Below, piece after piece: positions 34,701 to 37,050 of a DNA stretch of 37,050 bases. The notes under the pieces were generated by a model. The model worked only from the letters and a program-made list of their open reading frames with translations. It had not been told where the DNA came from and did not search any database. The first letter of the stretch is position 1, and each line of letters starts with the position of its first letter. This DNA is from Bacillota bacterium (GTDB taxonomy: Bacteria; Bacillota; Clostridia; Saccharofermentanales; Fastidiosipilaceae). The translations under genes and the position numbers were made by a program. The stretch lies in NCBI GenBank assembly GCA_023420115.1, contig JAEZWR010000069.1, positions 1 through 37,050 on the forward strand, written 5' to 3'.

Positions 34701-37050
34701 TTGACTTAATTCTTTTAAGTTCAAAGATAAATAAGCATTCTTTATAGTTCTAGCAGACAAACTCTCTTTACCCAAGGTCTCAATACTAGGTAAATTTGCT
34801 TCTGTAATAGAAGTTGAAGCAAAAGCACGGTCTCCAGCTTCTTTTAATGAAGGTAAGCTCAAGACATTTCTCAATCCAGAACTTGCAAAGGCAGATGGAC
34901 CAACCTTCTCTAATTTGGGAGCAGCCAAATCCTTAATTAAACTAGATGAATTAAAGGCAGCTTCACCAACTTCTACTAAGTCAGGATATGCTGGATCCAT
35001 TTCAATACCAGAGTTAGAACCAGCCTTTTGGAAGGCACCAGCTCCTATTTTTTGTATCTTTGGCATATGGACTTTTTTCAATGCCCAAGTAACATTAAAT
35101 GCAATCTCTCCAATTTCAGTCACTTCAGGCAAATTAACTTCTTGTAAAGAAGAAGATAATCTACTAAAAGCACCATTACCAATAACTTTTGCACTTGGTA
35201 AATCAACAGTTTTCAAATAGTTATTACGTTGAAAAGCAGATGCTCCAATGTTTTCGACCTTAGGTAATTTTAGTTCAGTCAAGTTATTGTTATAAAATGC
35301 TCCTAACTCAATCTCTTTAACATTGGGTGCAGTTAAAGATGTAATCGATGCCGCTTGGAAAGCTAGTTTTCCTATAACTTCAGCGCGAGGAGGAAGCTCC
35401 AAAGCACCTTGTTTCAATGCCAATTTTTGTTGACCAGTAGCAGTTAAACCTATAACACGATTTGGATTCTCTTTGTCCCAAACAAAATCATCTTCTGTAT
35501 AAACATCAGGATTGGTAAGCTCCTTGGGATTAACAATATAGTTTTCCATACTTGGAACATCGTGGTCAGTAAAAATTACAACCTTATTACCCATACTTGG
35601 GTCACCAGGTGCACCATAAACTGCCCCAGAACCAATCTTCTCTAAATTGGGGAAAGTGCCTTGAACCAATGCCGTATTTCTCAAAGCATTCGACTTTAAC
35701 TCTTTTAATTTTGGTACCATGTCCCCTGTTAAGACCAAGTTCTTATTATTAGCAAAAATACCTTGCGCCAAAACAGTTACATCTGGCAAGTCAACAAAGG
35801 TAATATCATTATCGATAAAGTTATCCTTTCCCATATTGTCAAAATCCAACTTAGGGAACATCTCTCTTGTGACCTTTGTCAGTTTATTTGCTCTAAAAAC
35901 AAAATGAGTAGCAGTTCTCAATTCTGGGAAATAAACATCAGTCAATTTATTCCTATCAAAAGCTGCATTTCCTGCATATTGTAAGGAAGGCATATCAACA
36001 GTTTCCAAGCCTGCCCCCATAAAAGTACCAGATAAAATTTTCTTTAGTGAAGGTAAAGAAACATGTGTCAAACTACTTGCACTTTGGAATGTGCTAACAC
36101 CAGTAGCTTCCAAACTTGGTAAATTTATTGAAGTCAACTTAGAATTTCTAGCAAAAGCACTAGAACCAGCGTATCTCAAGCTAGGTAAAGAAATTGATTC
36201 CAACTGTGTACTCTCAAAGATACCAGATGTACTTCCGACATTCTCATAATCTAAATACTCAGTACCTTCATGACTTTGCTCGACCTCTTGTCGACCGATT
36301 GTCCTATTTCCAGTATAACCTTCAACAACTTCAATATTGCCATCAAAGTCAGTCAAAGATGTCATATTTGATGGCCATCTAGCACCATCGCCCTTACTAA
36401 CTCTAGTAACCCTCTCACCAGTCTCAGGATTCAAGTGAGGCAAAATCAATTTAGTCTCTGACTTAGCCTTGAGTTGACCTTGCTCATTTAGACCTAAAAC
36501 TTTATTTCCATCATAAACAAAGTCACCAATTACCCAACCATTGCCCAAAGGGAAGTCTAATAAGTCTTGTCCAACAAAGACGTCCAAGCTTAAGCTATCT
36601 TCTAAAACTTCACCATTCTCTTCAACAGTTGCAGTATAAACAACAGTATGCAATCCAGTCTCTTTAGTATCAATAGACTCTGGATTAACCTCAATCTTTA
36701 CATCATCTCTGACTTTGCCCTCTTTATCCACAGCTTCAACAAAAGATAAGAGAACATCTTTTGAACCATCACCTTCTGGATCAATACGCGCACTACCCTT
36801 GGCACGGAGAAGCAAATTCTTCTTGGACTTCTCATACTTTACAACATGTACTTCATCCATCTTTTCTGGCGTAAAACTGACCTTTGCCTCAACTGGCTCA
36901 TATCCAGAAATTTGTGGAGGAGCGAAACTATACTCTTTACCCAACTCGACAACATTCTCGGGATCACTGAGATCCACACCTCTAATCTCATCATCGAGAA
37001 TCGTCTTACCATCCATATCTTGGAACTGCAAGGTAATCGTAGCTGGATTG
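28797..37050 (-). CDS. Giant cell-surface adhesin (LRR, SpaA, Cna-B; sortase-type anchor), N-terminus outside window
   Basis: The frame is open to the right edge, so only the C-terminal 2750 or so residues are seen. Order from the edge inward: a MucBP-like segment (37049-36840), an Ig-like domain (36830-36570), a BspA-type leucine-rich repeat block (about 36240-34700, units like LTSINLPSLEATGVSTF), a second MucBP-like segment (VTIKYVDEDGNELL, near 34590), a beta-sandwich (34310-34000), and a long region with DILPK/DLLPK motifs (33960-31640). At least six SpaA-like prealbumin domains follow (starting near 31595, 31120, 30815, 30465, 30090 and 29695), then a Cna-B domain (29410-29150), a Pro/Thr/Glu repeat stalk (29140-28910), the motif MSRTG (28884-28898), a hydrophobic segment and RRLKSE. 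It is probably wall-anchored and binds host or bacterial surfaces. SpaA-type domains commonly form isopeptide cross-links. No sortase gene lies in the window. Confidence 0.92.
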   Translation of the reverse strand, partial: NPATITLQFQDMDGKTILDDEIRGVDLSDPENVVELGKEYSFAPPQISGYEPVEAKVSFTPEKMDEVHVVKYEKSKKNLLLRAKGSARIDPEGDGSKDVLLSFVEAVDKEGKVRDDVKIEVNPESIDTKETGLHTVVYTATVEENGEVLEDSLSLDVFVGQDLLDFPLGNGWVIGDFVYDGNKVLGLNEQGQLKAKSETKLILPHLNPETGERVTRVSKGDGARWPSNMTSLTDFDGNIEVVEGYTGNRTIGRQEVEQSHEGTEYLDYENVGSTSGIFESTQLESISLPSLRYAGSSAFARNSKLTSINLPSLEATGVSTFQSASSLTHVSLPSLKKILSGTFMGAGLETVDMPSLQYAGNAAFDRNKLTDVYFPELRTATHFVFRANKLTKVTREMFPKLDFDNMGKDNFIDNDITFVDLPDVTVLAQGIFANNKNLVLTGDMVPKLKELKSNALRNTALVQGTFPNLEKIGSGAVYGAPGDPSMGNKVVIFTDHDVPSMENYIVNPKELTNPDVYTEDDFVWDKENPNRVIGLTATGQQKLALKQGALELPPRAEVIGKLAFQAASITSLTAPNVKEIELGAFYNNNLTELKLPKVENIGASAFQRNNYLKTVDLPSAKVIGNGAFSRLSSSLQEVNLPEVTEIGEIAFNVTWALKKVHMPKIQKIGAGAFQKAGSNSGIEMDPAYPDLVEVGEAAFNSSSLIKDLAAPKLEKVGPSAFASSGLRNVLSLPSLKEAGDRAFASTSITEANLPSIETLGKESLSARTIKNAYLSLNLKELSQDTFKAATTKPVKVFLPNYENPNNLQDGYDGSTRLHVVNPTEVTIKYVDEDGNELLSPFKEIILEDKTYKARAIFNYTAKQEEISVKDDRTKQVHTFVYKKGNFYLKQTEGIELRQNNELTTTSPKVKKERYYIGSDMGTEVYLDLTGFNSEINNGVIDLYFDQEKIDLVDLPRKPETIAKAERQDGVIRLYFAKAIQGGYKLRIPMRWRFKKYVTPDNYRMEINATFSKDVPVGTDIKDRNVGELLSVAPPIYLEGYYHQPSMDKSSPSMRTEDGYYPPDTANGPRDLGTLGAYRTKEGDLDYKVVKPKPVKYNFSIYGLERDVIKAEIIDILPKYVAIKEDGSEEKRDAVFDPELNPGWALRDNDGKKELYFDITFDQAQRYSISSYGAITPLYLSFPDAKAGSNIENKVSAILTPHEQGVSEDLMRVSDDLSIYAAMEGDIKMRGDVRFDKYPGGAPRGDMYHTYFFDVQEDREKDISYFVRASSVAATTDFVGGRITDYGLDSRLMYKGVHFNELAFGLNVTIRAYGGSGEAINPETDPLLYEVATVMSKDGRVVFPADIRSQIRYIQIVFPENHKLFSALEFYIDTELREKDKKQYDPTGLTSPNKYINHAVLSGFLNKKGTDEAAAEREKDYVDEVSGITISKYDKNWDGIPGNFFWHEDANVYVRDFEMGIGFDKSTNYPKMSNQGDKGNFYLRINPNISGYTQVGYSLFNVNMKNVRIIDLLPKGIAYAGITLADEIATIEGVKTNIIEDFNGTKQTAIEILIPELDLRTLKSSLIADIATIVDIDAKNGSTINHAYMTWDNQDVIKPRSSKQTPPGEKGEWLHDEAPVQVRAIEEFVARKYIREKSTDPWLTTGIVTESEAPFEYKLSVTNQLTDESKNLDIVDFLPFLNDSSIQELNIGTNSRESRGTKFEDSFDLDRQVIVPDGYTVRYWNSDTAMRFSGSADVFINNMQWSDAPAKNTRAIRITANEGVTVKGGERVDVIIPMKAAKNDSTNNFRYTGLKAWNTFVHKEEGTIRFLESNRVYNQLKPANVSITFKKFAKTGLDGEVVPQAGAKFAIYKMVGGTERDALVKIRKDQGLPEYEKDDIKYIYVPSGEAVANEDGVVLFTGLEIGYSYVIRELEAVDGFEINNPKSSYGRIGYEVSSTVINKAKKVYYDEHGTAQGVHYPVEISDSIAQGAFLNTRKIYGMLKLNKVNEEQKGLAGVGFELTGPESFNEGKPYTFFTDASGYYEIANLPQGDYTLKETNGPAGTLFIPAEDRKFTIDQVDQLVDYTGENAIVNDKYEIIINKVGLRNGQLDHDMESIYNQSNFALPLLDGYKFVITAPDGTEITTEATKDGAVKVQGLKSDTIYTIKEIMPDVPSIYLKNEKSYKFKIGKDGKLYDAEGNRFRQAQINFPNEEKPVRGKIKVIKKDNQDMPLEGAKFGLFLSGKMVLEAETKIQEKEDGSKEASLEFELDEPGVYSLKEISAPDGYINSNLNYSFVFPQRPRLDQLTPEAELEKNDGKIKVTSDENEFLYSLEKTVVNEPFDIEVVKGDIKLTNLTLEEAEAWIEKNPTDKMKKVGPSRYSVYTPLVGVKFDLYESEISSTDKTHLAVVESKEEGKIDFSGISFENNKTYTLIEKEALEGYAIDSTPIIFTPVLETGKVGFDGTIYRYKNNKPISGRIIVSKYDIDRGMQLPGAKFALYDAKDVDFKNPLKEAVTDDSGLAIFEKLQFGKYVVKEVEAPEGYDLADVIFNITLTSDQSTASIVARNGKPLDIEVDKKWLGEGQDSVEIVLLANGEEVERRTLNAENAWKTVFENLKPIDNNGKEVYYSIEEVEIEGYVSKIIGNKRDGYTVENSSVPSEPPTEPTEPTEPTEPTEPSEPTEPPTIPPTEPTVPTEPTEPTYSTETTEPSEPTEPSEPQRSTESSEPPTSETDEPPVPMSRTGESNKQLPISLILLFASVGLIIIRRLKSE

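Noticed and set aside
37029..37031. A TTG at 37029-37031 as the start of the giant surface protein
   Set aside because: The frame continues without a stop to the window edge and reads NPATIT before it, part of the same MucBP-like segment; the gene is truncated by the window.

Overview
The window is a 37 kb piece of a low-GC, AT-rich chromosome with Gram-positive (Bacillota, Clostridia-like) features. These include strong Shine-Dalgarno sites, intrinsic terminators behind most genes, a Rex redox repressor, an RqcP-type S4 protein, Lpl-type sugar ABC transport genes and a sortase-style giant surface protein. I cannot name the genus. The fucosidase, the giant adhesin and the nucleotide-scavenging genes suggest an anaerobe living on a host mucosa; that is inference. 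No rRNA, tRNA, CRISPR array, IS element or prophage was seen.

Layout. 1-2.6 kb (minus): a secreted e(P4)-type acid phosphatase and a malic enzyme, each with its own terminator. 2.6-6.1 kb (plus): a long AT-rich spacer, then a three-gene secreted locus. It holds a C39-like cysteine peptidase whose signal peptide is out of frame, a membrane-anchored protein of unknown family, and a second C39-like paralogue that has lost the catalytic Cys. 6.2-8.1 kb (minus): a cation diffusion facilitator and a small protein with a Lys/Ser/Thr tail. 8.3-14.1 kb (minus): cytidine deaminase followed by a complete NupNOPQ-type nucleoside ABC transporter; its binding-protein gene is set apart by a terminator and its own promoter. 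14.6-17.0 kb (plus): rex and a DUF3783 protein with a very long tail. 17.0-20.5 kb (minus): rqcP, a small conserved-looking gene, a candidate C-rich small RNA on the opposite strand, a stand-alone E2-like acyltransferase homologue and a eukaryotic-type hexokinase. 20.8-21.9 kb (plus): a Gfo/Idh/MocA dehydrogenase. 22.1-23.3 kb (minus): a His-rich ZinT-domain protein behind a Fur/Zur-like operator. 23.5-28.5 kb (minus): GH29 alpha-fucosidase, a solute-binding protein and two LplB/LplC-type permeases. 28.8 kb to the right edge (minus): the C-terminal 2750 or so residues of a giant LRR/SpaA/Cna-B adhesin whose N-terminus lies outside the window.

How the genes fit together. The e(P4) phosphatase could strip phosphate from external nucleotides, the Nup transporter could import the nucleosides, and Cdd would deaminate cytidine. 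The fucosidase has no signal peptide, so fucosylated oligosaccharides are probably imported first and cut inside the cell. Metal handling appears twice (CDF exporter and ZinT protein).

The observations most worth following are the intact/dead C39-like pair around the propeller-like protein, the candidate anti-Shine-Dalgarno small RNA at 17.6 kb, the consistent absence of a lipobox Cys in four proteins whose relatives are usually lipoproteins, and a short element (consensus AAAAAAGCACTCCCGCG) found in six separate intergenic gaps.
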